Of a DNA stretch of 64,000 nucleotides, positions 45,352 to 54,972 are shown piece by piece. Source of the DNA: Natronocalculus amylovorans. Lineage in GTDB: Archaea; Halobacteriota; Halobacteria; Halobacteriales; Haloferacaceae. Under the pieces are notes generated by a model, which searched no databases, was not told the origin of the DNA, and saw nothing but the letters and a program-made list of their open reading frames with translations. The stretch's first letter is position 1. Every line of letters starts with the position of its first letter. The position numbers and the translations under genes were made by a program. The stretch spans positions 496,001 to 560,000 of the forward strand of contig NZ_JAKRVX010000001.1 in NCBI RefSeq assembly GCF_023638035.1, written 5' to 3'.

Positions 45352-46808
45352 GTTTCGACCCACAAGATGGGCGGATTCAGGGTGCGGTTCCACGCAGTAC
45401 TGCGGACAAAGCCGCAGCACTCGTCCCGACGGATGCCGTCATTCCGGTCAGTGGCTTTGGTGGTGTTGGCTACCCGAAATCCGTGACACGATCGATCGCA
45501 GCGGATGATCGAGAGATGGAACTCACAGTCATCAGCGGTGGTGGTGTTGGTGCGGAAGTTGATGATGCACTCGTCGAGGCAGGTAAGCTCGCACGAAGAT
45601 ACCCATTCCAGACCCGACGCAAAGTACGCGATGCAATCAACGAGGGGACCGTTGCGTTCCACGATCGACACATCTCTCGCGTGGGCGATGAAGTCCGGCT
45701 TGGTGATTTTGGTGAGCCGGATGTTGCGATTGTTGAGGCCGTTGCGGTCGGCGAAGACTGGTTGATCCCCTCAACCTCAATCGGAAATACACCAGCGTTT
45801 GTTGCAGCCGCTGATGCACTAATTGTTGAAGTAAATCATGCCCAACCGATCGAGCTGGCACAGGTACACGATGTGTACACGCGGGCGTTGCCACCGGATC
45901 GAGCACCAATTCCGCTTGGTGGGCCGATCGATCGGATCGGAACGCCAAAGATCGAGTTCCCGAGCGAGAAGCTCATTGCAGTTGTCGAGACCGATCGATC
46001 GGATACTCCCTACGAGTTCCGCGATCCAACCGCTGTTGACCTACAGATTGCAGCGAATCTCGGATCGTTCCTTGAGGCGGAACTCGAACGAAATCCAATG
46101 CTCAAAGAGCGCGTCCATCTACAGTTTGGCGTCGGCAGCATGGGCAATGCATTAATGGGAGCGTTAGATGAGATCGAGTTCGGTGATCGTGATGTGATCT
46201 ACTTCGGAGAGGTGTTCCAAGATGGGCTGCTCGATAGCATCGATAGCGGACTGCTTACTGGGGCAAGTGCGACATCGTTGGCGCTGTCTCTGGATGGGCA
46301 GGAGCGGCTGTTTGCGGATATCGATCGATATGCCACGGATGTTGTGCTCCGACCGGCAGACATCTCGAACAATGCGGCGCTCATCGAGCGATTTGGTGTT
46401 GTCGGAATTAATAGTGCAGTCGAGGTAGATCTGTACGGAAATGCAAATGCAACGCATATCAATGGGACACATGTGATTAATGGCATTGGTGGTGGGGGAG
46501 ACTTCAATCGGAACTGCCGTCTAGGCATTATTGCGCTTCCATCCACCGCAGCAGGTGGAGACATCTCAAAGATCGTGCCGATGACACCACACGTGGATCA
46601 TACCGAACATGATCTATCTGTGGTTGTCACCGAACACGGTGTTGCTGACCTGCGTGGGTTAAGTCCGCGTGAGCGTGCTGAGGAAATGATTGCGGTTGCT
46701 GACCCACAGTACAGAGAACAACTGGAGCGTTACCGATCCCGAGCAAAAAAATCAAGCGGAAATATCATGCACGATTTTGCGACAACCCACCGCTGGGAGA
46801 CTGAATGA
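45348..46808 (+). CDS. Acetyl-CoA hydrolase/CoA-transferase family protein
   Basis: 486 residues from MSFDPQDGRIQG. Cat1-like family I CoA-transferase: N-terminal half with PVSGFGGVGYPKSV, C-terminal half with GINSAVEVDLYGNANATH holding the likely catalytic Glu, GIGGGGDFNRNC and VVTEHGVADLRG. It would activate an organic acid by taking CoA from a donor such as acetyl- or succinyl-CoA. ATGA overlap with MaoC shows co-translation. Confidence 0.93.
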   Translation: MSFDPQDGRIQGAVPRSTADKAAALVPTDAVIPVSGFGGVGYPKSVTRSIAADDREMELTVISGGGVGAEVDDALVEAGKLARRYPFQTRRKVRDAINEGTVAFHDRHISRVGDEVRLGDFGEPDVAIVEAVAVGEDWLIPSTSIGNTPAFVAAADALIVEVNHAQPIELAQVHDVYTRALPPDRAPIPLGGPIDRIGTPKIEFPSEKLIAVVETDRSDTPYEFRDPTAVDLQIAANLGSFLEAELERNPMLKERVHLQFGVGSMGNALMGALDEIEFGDRDVIYFGEVFQDGLLDSIDSGLLTGASATSLALSLDGQERLFADIDRYATDVVLRPADISNNAALIERFGVVGINSAVEVDLYGNANATHINGTHVINGIGGGGDFNRNCRLGIIALPSTAAGGDISKIVPMTPHVDHTEHDLSVVVTEHGVADLRGLSPRERAEEMIAVADPQYREQLERYRSRAKKSSGNIMHDFATTHRWETE

Positions 46809-46923
46809 GATTGGGATATAAATGCCAATATAATTATTTATTAAAATGTGAGTTGGAAATTTTTGCGAGAACAGCGGCTGAAACAGGGGTTTAGTTGCGG
46901 AATATCTCATCAACTGCGACACC

Positions 46924-46930
46924 CTTATAC
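46924..46930 (+). promoter_or_regulatory. TATA-like box of the TAXI binding-protein gene
   Basis: CTTATAC is centred ~29 bases before the ATG at 46956. The 147-base gap between the CoA-transferase and this gene is AT-rich, so the transporter may be transcribed separately. Confidence 0.5.
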
Positions 46931-46955
46931 CAACGAAAGAATATGATGGATACGT

Positions 46956-48005
46956 ATGCCTACAGGTGACATGCCATCACGGCGCGATATGCTCAAGGGC
47001 GCAGCGACGCTGGGGGTTATCGGGTTAGCTGGTTGTACAGGCGATGACGATGATGGAACGACGACCATCACGATTGGTGGAACGTCTTCGGGTTCCTCTA
47101 CACAACAGGCTGGCCAGGCGCTCGCGCGAGCAGCGAGCCAGCACAGCGACATTGTCGAGATTTCAGTCCAGCAGACAGATGGATGGACTGCAAATCTGTA
47201 TGAGTATGATGAAGGACAGATTCCTGCGATGGGTGTTGACAACAACTCGTTGTCACAGGCGCTGAATGATTCAGGACCGTTCGGAGATGAGCCTGTTGAG
47301 AGTCTGCCCCACCAAGGATTTCAGTTTACTTCGTTGGAGATGCACTGGGTTGCACTCGAAGGGAGTGGTATTGAATCCACGGAGGATATTCGAGAGGGTG
47401 GATATACGATCTATCCAATCCAGCCTGGCTTCGGTACACGCCTCCTGACGGAGGATGTTATTCGTGAAGCTGACATGTGGGATCAAAACGAGATCTCTAA
47501 TGTAGATACAGATGACATTCCAGGTGCAGTTGAGGAAGACCGAGTAGATGCACTCTGTCTCTACGGTTCAAACGGTGTTGACCTTGCGAGCTGGTGTCAA
47601 GAGGTCGATGTTCGAAGTAATGAACGCCTCAACCTGATTGAGGTTGATGATGACTTTATTCAGACGATTGATGACCATCCTGGAGCAATCCTTCTCGAGG
47701 ATTTCGAGCCGTACGGCTACCAACAGGATGTAGACGCAATCACAGATACCTCAGCAGGATGGGCCCTTGCAGGCCAGTGGGCATTTAGTCCAGAGATCCC
47801 TGCGGAGGCAACCCGTGAAGTCTGCCGCCTTGCAATAGAACACGAGGAGACGCTCCGTGAGGCAGACCCAACAACGCTCGAATACTCGCCAGAGGTTATG
47901 ACAGAGACAGTCATCCCGGAGCTTGAAATCCATGAAGGGGTTGCAGACTTCTTCGAAGATGAAGGCGTTTGGGACGACTCCTGGACTCGTGGCGAAGCAG
48001 AATAA
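46956..48005 (+). CDS. TAXI-type TRAP transporter solute-binding lipoprotein
   Basis: 349 residues. Tat signal (SRRDMLKG, residues 8-15), lipobox LAGC (~26), then acidic and Ser/Thr linker. The body matches TAXI binding proteins: TITIGGTSSGSSTQQAGQALARAAS at the start, DNNSLSQALND, and AGWALAGQWAFSP at the ligand cleft. It captures an organic acid outside the cell for the permease that follows 34 bases later. Confidence 0.93.
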   Translation: MPTGDMPSRRDMLKGAATLGVIGLAGCTGDDDDGTTTITIGGTSSGSSTQQAGQALARAASQHSDIVEISVQQTDGWTANLYEYDEGQIPAMGVDNNSLSQALNDSGPFGDEPVESLPHQGFQFTSLEMHWVALEGSGIESTEDIREGGYTIYPIQPGFGTRLLTEDVIREADMWDQNEISNVDTDDIPGAVEEDRVDALCLYGSNGVDLASWCQEVDVRSNERLNLIEVDDDFIQTIDDHPGAILLEDFEPYGYQQDVDAITDTSAGWALAGQWAFSPEIPAEATREVCRLAIEHEETLREADPTTLEYSPEVMTETVIPELEIHEGVADFFEDEGVWDDSWTRGEAE

Positions 48006-48039
48006 GTAACAAATAATCTTTATTTAGGGACGCAGACGG

Positions 48040-50271
48040 ATGGTAGACACAACTAAAGAAACGGCTGTATCGCCCGGTTCAGATAGTACAGATGATGAGC
48101 AACTGCTCGCAGATTCCGAGTCACTGGTTCTTGCAGAGGGAAGTAGAGGTCGCAAACAGCTTACGTTACTTGTCGCTGCAGTTGGATTTTGGATATTCAA
48201 CTTTTGGATATTACCTCAGTTCCTTCCAGGTACCATACAAGCGGTGATTGTTGCGCTTGGGTTGGCGGTATTCGTTGGGGGGATCTTGAAACTCTCCTCA
48301 ACCGTCGACGATCGACTTCGGTTTGCACTACTTCACGGGTCATTACCATTCTGGTTGAGCGTGATGTGGTACTCAAGCACACAGTTGATTCCACGGGGGC
48401 AATTTGGGGTTGCATTCTTGGGTGGCATTCTCGTGTTATATGTCATTTCGCAACTTGCAGATCCAATCAACAACAGGAACTACCTCGATCTGTTTGGTCT
48501 GCTTTCCTCGGCAGTAATTGCAACTGTCACCTGTGCGTATCTATACACGAATTATCAAGCAGTAGCAATTGATTCGGTTGGCCGGGCAACACAGCCGGAA
48601 CTGGTTATGGCAGTTGCATTTACGGCTGCAATGATTTTCCTTACGTGGCGAGCGTTCGGAATGACGTTCCTTGTGGTGGTTCTTGCAGGGATTGGATACG
48701 GACTGTTTGGGATGTTCGCACCAGGAGCGCTAAATCACCCTGGCCTTTCAGGAACCCGTATACTCCGTATTCTCGTCGTGAGTGTAGATGGATTCTTCGG
48801 GTTCCTTAACCGGCTTGTCGCAGCATGGATTGCACTGTTCCTCTTGTATGCCGGATTGCTGAAGGCGTATGGTGCATTTGATCTTATTCTTCGGCTTGCA
48901 GTTCGATCGGCAAAATACATTGATTCGGGAATCGCACAAACAGCAGTTGTCGCGAGTGCAGTGATTGGATCGGTAAACGGGAGCCAAACGGCAAATGCAG
49001 GCATGACTGGCTCATTTACCATCCCACTCATGAAAGAAGCCGGTATCGAGCCGGAAACTGCAGGTGGTATTGAGTCGGTTGCATCAACTGCTGGGCAGGT
49101 GCTTCCACCAGTGATGGGTGCAGGTGCATTCGTCATGGCATCGCTGATCACTGGCGTCTCCTACGTTGACGTGATTATTGCAGGACTGATCCCTGCATTC
49201 ATCTTGGTTGTCTCGATCGTTATTGCAGTGCACTACGTTGCAGCGCCACAGATCGAAGATCCATCGATGTCTGGATTGATTGGCGATCCACTACCGACAC
49301 AACAAATCGTTCTCGAGGCGATCAAATATGGAGTTCCGCTAGCAGTCTTGATCTTCATTCTCGGCGTGCTTCAGTGGACCGTGATGACGGCTGCACTCTA
49401 CACCTCGGTATCGATGATCCTATTTGGGATTGGAATTCCAATTATTTCTGCAGCACTCAATCGAGAAAGCATCATTACCGCATTCATCGACACCATCAAA
49501 CAGACGCTCGATGGTGCGAGAGAGGGAGTTATTGTCTTAGCACCGGTGGCGATCATTCTCGCGTCGATCAACGGTGTTGTTGATATTCTACAGACAACCG
49601 GTGTTCCAACCGCAATTTCGCTCACACTCATCGAGCTTTCCGGTGGTGTACTGCTGATTGCAGTCATCCTTGCAATGATCATTTGTATTCTACTTGGCCT
49701 CGGTATGCCAACGACTGCAGCATACACGATCGTTGCACTGCTGATCGCACCAACACTGATCAATCAGTTCTTTATCCCTGACTTCGCATCACACTTCTTC
49801 GTGTTCTACGCAGCGATCTTAGCAGGGTTAACGCCGCCAATCGCAACCTGTGTGGCTGTGACATGTGGTATCTCCGGCGGAGGCTTTTGGACAAGCTGTC
49901 GGGAAGCATTAAAAATCTCGGCACCGCTTTTCGTCCTGCCATTCGCCTTTATTTACCATCCGGAAATCGTGTCGGGAGTGTTCAACTACGCATCACTCTC
50001 TGCAGGAGCGCTCGCACTTGTTGGGGCAATCTCGATCATCCACGGAATTAATTACCGATTCGCCTTTGGACGAGCTCCAAAATACGGGCTCCGGGTGGCG
50101 TTCTTCGTGCTTGGTATTGTTGTGATGGTCTATCCAGAACAGCTGGTCCAGTTGGGTGGAGTCGCCGCAATCGGAGCGCTCTACATGCTCCAGATTGTCG
50201 CTGGAAGCGCCGCACCGCTTGATACGTTGAAAGGGATTGTTGGAACGGTCACTGGACGACGCGATCAGTAG
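48040..50271 (+). CDS. TRAP transporter fused permease (TAXI type)
   Basis: 743 residues with about 18 hydrophobic segments, equal to the fused DctQ-like (~40-230) and DctM-like (~230-640) parts. Family stretches: SVNGSQTANAGMTGSFTIPLMK (split in the DctM core), STAGQVLPPVMGAGAFVMA, LLGLGMPTTAAYTIVALLIAP. It moves organic acids with Na+. The extra C-terminal segments are typical for fused TAXI permeases. Confidence 0.95.
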   Translation: MVDTTKETAVSPGSDSTDDEQLLADSESLVLAEGSRGRKQLTLLVAAVGFWIFNFWILPQFLPGTIQAVIVALGLAVFVGGILKLSSTVDDRLRFALLHGSLPFWLSVMWYSSTQLIPRGQFGVAFLGGILVLYVISQLADPINNRNYLDLFGLLSSAVIATVTCAYLYTNYQAVAIDSVGRATQPELVMAVAFTAAMIFLTWRAFGMTFLVVVLAGIGYGLFGMFAPGALNHPGLSGTRILRILVVSVDGFFGFLNRLVAAWIALFLLYAGLLKAYGAFDLILRLAVRSAKYIDSGIAQTAVVASAVIGSVNGSQTANAGMTGSFTIPLMKEAGIEPETAGGIESVASTAGQVLPPVMGAGAFVMASLITGVSYVDVIIAGLIPAFILVVSIVIAVHYVAAPQIEDPSMSGLIGDPLPTQQIVLEAIKYGVPLAVLIFILGVLQWTVMTAALYTSVSMILFGIGIPIISAALNRESIITAFIDTIKQTLDGAREGVIVLAPVAIILASINGVVDILQTTGVPTAISLTLIELSGGVLLIAVILAMIICILLGLGMPTTAAYTIVALLIAPTLINQFFIPDFASHFFVFYAAILAGLTPPIATCVAVTCGISGGGFWTSCREALKISAPLFVLPFAFIYHPEIVSGVFNYASLSAGALALVGAISIIHGINYRFAFGRAPKYGLRVAFFVLGIVVMVYPEQLVQLGGVAAIGALYMLQIVAGSAAPLDTLKGIVGTVTGRRDQ

Positions 50272-50600
50272 CTCCGTTCTCGCTGTTATTTATTCTGGCA
50301 ACTCTTTTTGAGGCGTGGAAACTGGGCAGAATAATCGGAGATCGGAGCAGCGGAAATACGTGGGCCCAGTCATGCCAGTCGATCGGACGCTACCAACGAT
50401 CGAACGCAGGGAAATACTAAAATAGGGCCTCAGCGAAGCCACCATCTCTCAGAGATTTGCTTCCCCTCAAAAGCAAGTAAGATACAAGACAGCGATCATG
50501 TTTATAAACAGCCGTTAATTGTGGAGCCAAAAACCGCAGATATATACTGGTATATATCAATCATAGATAATTTTACACAATCTGTGTATATGGATATGGT
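50272..50600. other. 329-base gap without a protein gene
   Basis: AT-rich toward its right end. It holds a short hairpin-like stretch around 50459-50482 (TTTGCTT with AAAGCAA) and the palindrome at 50539-50558. No tRNA fold, promoter for a longer frame or coding frame was seen elsewhere. Confidence 0.5.
50539..50558. promoter_or_regulatory. Perfect 20-base palindrome upstream of a lipoprotein gene
   Basis: GATATATAC-TG-GTATATATC, 9-bp arms and 2-base centre, ending 42 bases before the ATG at 50601. It overlaps TATA-like sequence, so it could be an operator at the promoter of the following gene. Confidence 0.55.
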
Positions 50601-51092
50601 ATGCCCCTCCACGATCGACGAGATGTGTTACGAGGTGTAGGATTGATGCTACCACTATCAACGACCGGTTGCCTCGGACTCACAACTCAAGATTCAATTG
50701 AACTCGAGTATTGGATGTACGGGGTGATAACGGACGGAATGGAAACAGAGAGAACAGGGGCAGAAGAACTGTTGGACGCTCTGGGACGAGACGACGAGAC
50801 ATGGGTAGTTGTTAGAGTTCTGATGAAATATGGGGAAATCAAATCGAGTGACTTGTTTAGAGGAACACAAGTGGAAGCAAACGGATATACTGGTTCTATG
50901 GTTGGATTATCGCTCGTTGTGCCGACTCAACAAAAACCAATCACCTCATCTGAGGAGAATTTTGTCCTGGAAGAAGGAATGTTGGCTCTTATGTATTATC
51001 ACCTAGACCACACCGTAGAACAGGCCGAATGGCTTACAGGAGGCCTTGAGAGCAAATTTGACAGTATCACCCTCATACATCGGGGATCGTAG
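50601..51092 (+). CDS. Orphan Tat lipoprotein
   Basis: 163 residues. Signal HDRRDVLRGVGLMLPLSTTGC gives a twin-arginine with DRRDVLRG and lipobox STTGC; mature protein from Cys ~24. The remaining ~140 residues have alternating helix and strand without a known motif. Composition is more AT-rich than that of neighbours, which may indicate a recent arrival. Convergent with tatC2. Confidence 0.75.
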   Translation: MPLHDRRDVLRGVGLMLPLSTTGCLGLTTQDSIELEYWMYGVITDGMETERTGAEELLDALGRDDETWVVVRVLMKYGEIKSSDLFRGTQVEANGYTGSMVGLSLVVPTQQKPITSSEENFVLEEGMLALMYYHLDHTVEQAEWLTGGLESKFDSITLIHRGS

Positions 51093-51134
51093 TGTAATAA
51101 CTGCTCTTTTTATTTTATTGTCTCAGTTCATCAC

Positions 51135-53405
51135 TCAGGCCAGGATCTCCGCCGGCGGCGCAAGGTCGCGCCGGCCACCGAAGGTGATGAAGAACAGCAC
51201 ACCCAGCCCTACCGCATACGCGAACAAGAGCGGGATCGTCACAAGGAACATGGTCATGATGTCCGCTGGCGTAAACACCGCAGCGAATGTCAGCATGGTA
51301 ATAAAGACCTCACGCCAGCGCTTTCGCATCGATCGGTACGGCACACCAGCACTGTTCAGAAGTACCATCATGATTGGGATATCCGCAAGGAACCCAATGC
51401 CGAGCGTGGTGAAAATGATCAGCCACATGAAGTCGTTAATCCGATAGCTGATAATCATGTTCGCTGCGAGCGCATCAGCTGCGAGGAACGAGATTGTCAC
51501 CGGGGCGATAATCGAGTATCCTAGTGCAAAGCCACCGACCATCCCTGCCGTAAGTGCGCCAGTCCAAATGTAGACCGATCGCTGATGGCCACGGACAAAC
51601 CCAAGCTCTCTGAGCGATGGCCACGCATAGTACGCGATAACAGGCAGTGTAACAAAGATTGCAACAAGCACCGAGAACTTGACCATAAATATCAGTGCCT
51701 CAACCGGATGCAGCGTAATAACTGAAACGGCGTCACCGGGAGAACCCTCAAGCAGCACTGCGGTTCCTTGTTCGAACCCAGGATGTGTCCCATCGCCGCC
51801 GGAGACTACTTCGGCCGGCATCCGGCTGAAAAAGTCCTCTCGGACGTCGCGAAGTCCACCCACATAGAGCCACGCAAAGATACCACCCATTGCGAGCAGG
51901 AATGTTCCGACGATACGGAATGATCGCGATCGGAGGCTGTCGAAAATAAAGACGATATCTTTGTAGTAGCCGCCAATATCGTCCGAGTCGGTCTCGCCGT
52001 CGGTAAACTCACCAAGGAACGTGTCGCTTGCCCGTGAGGTTCGATCGCTGATGCTCTCAGACTCGCCGGATGTCTCTTCTGCGGTACCTCCCTCTCCGTC
52101 CGCGTTTTCGTCACTGGAATCCTCACGGAGATCTTCAGTTTCGTCGAACCGATCGATAATCGCTTGTGCTTTCTCCGTGTCGTCATTCTCCAGTGCTTGG
52201 GATGCATACCCCATCGCTTCATTTTCAGAGAGTGAAGCAAACGCTTCCGGGGGCGCAGCCTGGATACCTGCAGCATCAAGCGTTGTCAGATCAAGCGCGG
52301 TTGGGTCACCGAGGTTACTCTCTGGACTTCGGGTTGCGGCATCGAGTGCAACGTAGACGTAGTAAGCAACACCAAAGAGGGCGAATATCAACCCGAGGAG
52401 TGCACCGTAGATGAGCAACGAAATTTCCGCGGATGCAAAGCCAGCGTCAGGAGGGAGAATACGGTAGTCGCTCCCAACGCGGGCTAAGAGATCATTCGTT
52501 GCGGTTCGACCACCGTATTCGTGGTAGCCGTAGACCACAGCCATTCCGGTCGCAAATAGTCCGATAAGGACGTTCCAATGTGCTCGGATTGCAGCCTTGA
52601 CATCAATCCGCTCGCTCCCGCGTTTTGCGGTGACAACAATCTTGGCGAGATAGAGGCTGAGTCCGTACAAAACGATCAACGGAACCGCCCACATGATCTG
52701 TGTAAACGGATCTGGTGGCGAAAAGAACGCACCGAAGATGAAAATACCGAGCACAGCATGTCGCCATTTGTCTCGGAACGTTTCATACGGAACAATTTCC
52801 GCGTATGAGAGTGCGGTAATGAATAGCGGCATCTGCGCAGCAAGCCCGAAGGAGACTGTCAAAAGAACGATAAACTCGGTCCACATGACGATCGAATACG
52901 TCGGTTCAAATCCGGCATCAAAACCGAACTCCGCAAGGAAGCCGAACATGAACGGGAAGAAGACATTAAAGCCGTACGCAGCACCGCCGAGGAACAGCAA
53001 GATCGCAAATCCACCAATTGAAAATAGCTTCCAACGCGGAATCGGTGCTTGTGGCCAGTAGCCTCGCTCTCTCAGGGCATCCCGCGAAAAGTACAACAAA
53101 ACCGGAAGTGCGACAAAGATACCAACTACAAGTCCGATCTTTGCTTGCAAGAGGATAACGTCGAACGGTGTTGTCGCAATGATTTCGAAACTCTGTCCAA
53201 CCTCGGCGCGCATCCGAGATTCTGTGATGGCTTTGAGCCAGTCCCAAATGTACGTTCGGAGCGTCCAGAACGTAACGAGAAATCCAATAAGAAATGCGAC
53301 GAAGACTTTCTGAAGATCCTTCTGGGCGGATCGAAGGATCGCGTACAATGTATCACGACCTTCCAGCAATGTTTGCTGTGTATCTTCGCCGAGCGCGCTA
53401 GACAT
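51135..53405 (-). CDS. tatC2: Fused double TatC (TatCt type)
   Basis: 756 residues from MSSALGEDTQQTLLEG. Two TatC halves (~15-270 and ~530-740) are joined by an acidic central linker (~385-470, with a DSSDENADGEGG-like stretch) and added membrane spans. Each half shows the TatC membrane pattern (FLVTFWTLRTYIWDW..., LSYAEIVPYETFRDKWRHAVLGIFIFGAFFSPPDP; then PYRSMRKRWREVFITMLTFAAVFTPAD). Halophilic archaea have this fused form with a separate TatCo. It recognises twin-arginine signals. Start at the ATG 53403-53405; upstream frame to 53435 is not supported. Confidence 0.93.
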   Translation of the reverse strand: MSSALGEDTQQTLLEGRDTLYAILRSAQKDLQKVFVAFLIGFLVTFWTLRTYIWDWLKAITESRMRAEVGQSFEIIATTPFDVILLQAKIGLVVGIFVALPVLLYFSRDALRERGYWPQAPIPRWKLFSIGGFAILLFLGGAAYGFNVFFPFMFGFLAEFGFDAGFEPTYSIVMWTEFIVLLTVSFGLAAQMPLFITALSYAEIVPYETFRDKWRHAVLGIFIFGAFFSPPDPFTQIMWAVPLIVLYGLSLYLAKIVVTAKRGSERIDVKAAIRAHWNVLIGLFATGMAVVYGYHEYGGRTATNDLLARVGSDYRILPPDAGFASAEISLLIYGALLGLIFALFGVAYYVYVALDAATRSPESNLGDPTALDLTTLDAAGIQAAPPEAFASLSENEAMGYASQALENDDTEKAQAIIDRFDETEDLREDSSDENADGEGGTAEETSGESESISDRTSRASDTFLGEFTDGETDSDDIGGYYKDIVFIFDSLRSRSFRIVGTFLLAMGGIFAWLYVGGLRDVREDFFSRMPAEVVSGGDGTHPGFEQGTAVLLEGSPGDAVSVITLHPVEALIFMVKFSVLVAIFVTLPVIAYYAWPSLRELGFVRGHQRSVYIWTGALTAGMVGGFALGYSIIAPVTISFLAADALAANMIISYRINDFMWLIIFTTLGIGFLADIPIMMVLLNSAGVPYRSMRKRWREVFITMLTFAAVFTPADIMTMFLVTIPLLFAYAVGLGVLFFITFGGRRDLAPPAEILA

Positions 53406-53527
53406 ATGTGAAAAAAGCCGACTCGTTGTTATCAACTTTTTCTCTCGGGTCGCATGGTATTCGAATTGTTATCAGCGTAGATCAATCCGAAAAGGCCTAT
53501 AACGGATCACGAATGATTCACTAGTGA

Positions 53528-54628
53528 ATGGGAGAGAAGTCGGAACGCTCACCCCACGACGAATCGACCGATCGTGATCGAAAAGAGCGTTCATCCGACG
53601 ATTCGTCGGAGCAGCCTTCCTCGGAAGAGACAAGCGAGGAAACAGTCACCGAAGGTAGAGAGAGTGACGACGACGTGGGTCTGGCTGCAAGGGATATCGA
53701 TGTGAACGGTACGAACACAGAAAGGGATACAAACGAAACCGACCAGCCAGAAGATTCCGAAGACACAGAAGATGTCGAAGAGGAGGTAGACGCTGAAGAA
53801 ACATCAACAGACGGTGGGTCTACAGCATCTGTTGGTGTTGGAAGCGAGATCGATTCGGGAACCGAAACCGGAGGTTCAGATGACGTCGACGAAGAGTTAT
53901 TTGAAGCTCCCGACGAAGATGAGGAGATGCCGCTCGCAGATCACATTGATGAGATGATGCGGCGTCTCGGTGTCGTCTTCGCGTTTGGTGGGGTTGCGAT
54001 GTTGATCACATATCCATGGGCAGGAGATACAATCAATTACCTATGGGGCACACACATCCCACAGCCAAATGTGAATGCTCCTCGAATTTACGGCCCGTTG
54101 GAGTTTATTCTTACAAAACTGAAGGTAGCAGGCCTTGCAGGGTTGTTGGTTGGGCTCCCGGTGTTCGTGTATCAGACATACCGATTCATGAAGCCTGGGC
54201 TCTATCGGAATGAACGGAAATACTACCTTGCATCAGTCCCGACGAGCCTCGTTCTCGGGATTGTTGGCGTGCTCTTTGCACATTTCATAATCTTACCGTT
54301 TATTTTTAGCTACTTTACCGTCTACACAGAGGATGCAGCAGCAGTTGCATTTGGCCTCCGAGAGACGTTTGCAATGATGCTTGCGTTGATGGGCTACATG
54401 GCCGTGATTTTCCAGATCCCGCTATTCATCATGCTTGCAATTATGATGGGCCTTGTGACGCGAAAATGGCTCGAAGACAAACGGCTCATCTTCTGGGGGT
54501 TGTTCGTGGGAGTTGCATTCACGTTCACTGCTGTCGATCCAACAGGAATGGCACCAATCATTATCGCATTAACGATGATTGCCCTCTTTGAGATCACGCT
54601 CGCGCTCCTTCGGTGGACCGGGAATTAG
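53528..54628 (+). CDS. tatC1: TatC, single form (TatCo type)
   Basis: 366 residues. The first ~135 are very acidic and Ser/Glu-rich and lie in the cytosol; then a six-span TatC core (~136-366): PLADHIDEMMRRLGVVFAFGG, VYQTYRFMKPGLYRNERKYY, SYFTVYTEDAAAVAFGLRETFAMM, FTAVDPTG. Divergent from tatC2; both promoters lie in the 53406-53527 gap. Confidence 0.95.
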   Translation: MGEKSERSPHDESTDRDRKERSSDDSSEQPSSEETSEETVTEGRESDDDVGLAARDIDVNGTNTERDTNETDQPEDSEDTEDVEEEVDAEETSTDGGSTASVGVGSEIDSGTETGGSDDVDEELFEAPDEDEEMPLADHIDEMMRRLGVVFAFGGVAMLITYPWAGDTINYLWGTHIPQPNVNAPRIYGPLEFILTKLKVAGLAGLLVGLPVFVYQTYRFMKPGLYRNERKYYLASVPTSLVLGIVGVLFAHFIILPFIFSYFTVYTEDAAAVAFGLRETFAMMLALMGYMAVIFQIPLFIMLAIMMGLVTRKWLEDKRLIFWGLFVGVAFTFTAVDPTGMAPIIIALTMIALFEITLALLRWTGN

Positions 54629-54640
54629 CCGATAGAGCGA

Positions 54641-54916
54641 TCAGTCTGTCTTTGTCTCCCCCTCGTTTTCAAACCGATCATACAGATCGGCTTCATCGAC
54701 ACGAAATTTGTAGGCAGGTCGATCGTCGATACAGATATACGGAACCCGCTCACCGTACTCCGATTGGAGCGCTGGGTCCGTGTCAACATCAATTTCGGTG
54801 AGCGAGATGTCAGTGTTTGTGTCGTCGCTGATCCGCTCGATCGTCTGTTTGGCCTCATCACACAGGTGACAGTTCTCTCGGGAATAGACGGTGATTGAGA
54901 TAGGCTCGGGAGTCAT
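54641..54916 (-). CDS. Glutaredoxin-like protein
   Basis: 91 residues from MTPEPISITVY. Active site CHLC at ~14-17, cis-Pro in RVPYICID (~57). A thiol-disulfide exchange protein with a Leu/His centre rather than CPYC. It is convergent with tatC1 (12 bases apart). Confidence 0.9.
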   Translation of the reverse strand: MTPEPISITVYSRENCHLCDEAKQTIERISDDTNTDISLTEIDVDTDPALQSEYGERVPYICIDDRPAYKFRVDEADLYDRFENEGETKTD

Positions 54917-54972
54917 ACTCAATCTCTCGTCGGTAGAGCAAAGATTACACCGATATCATGAGAAGACAGTGT

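Noticed and set aside
46809-46955. AT-rich gap as a replication origin
   Set aside because: No ORB-like repeats or orc1/cdc6 gene were seen nearby; the gap fits a promoter region.
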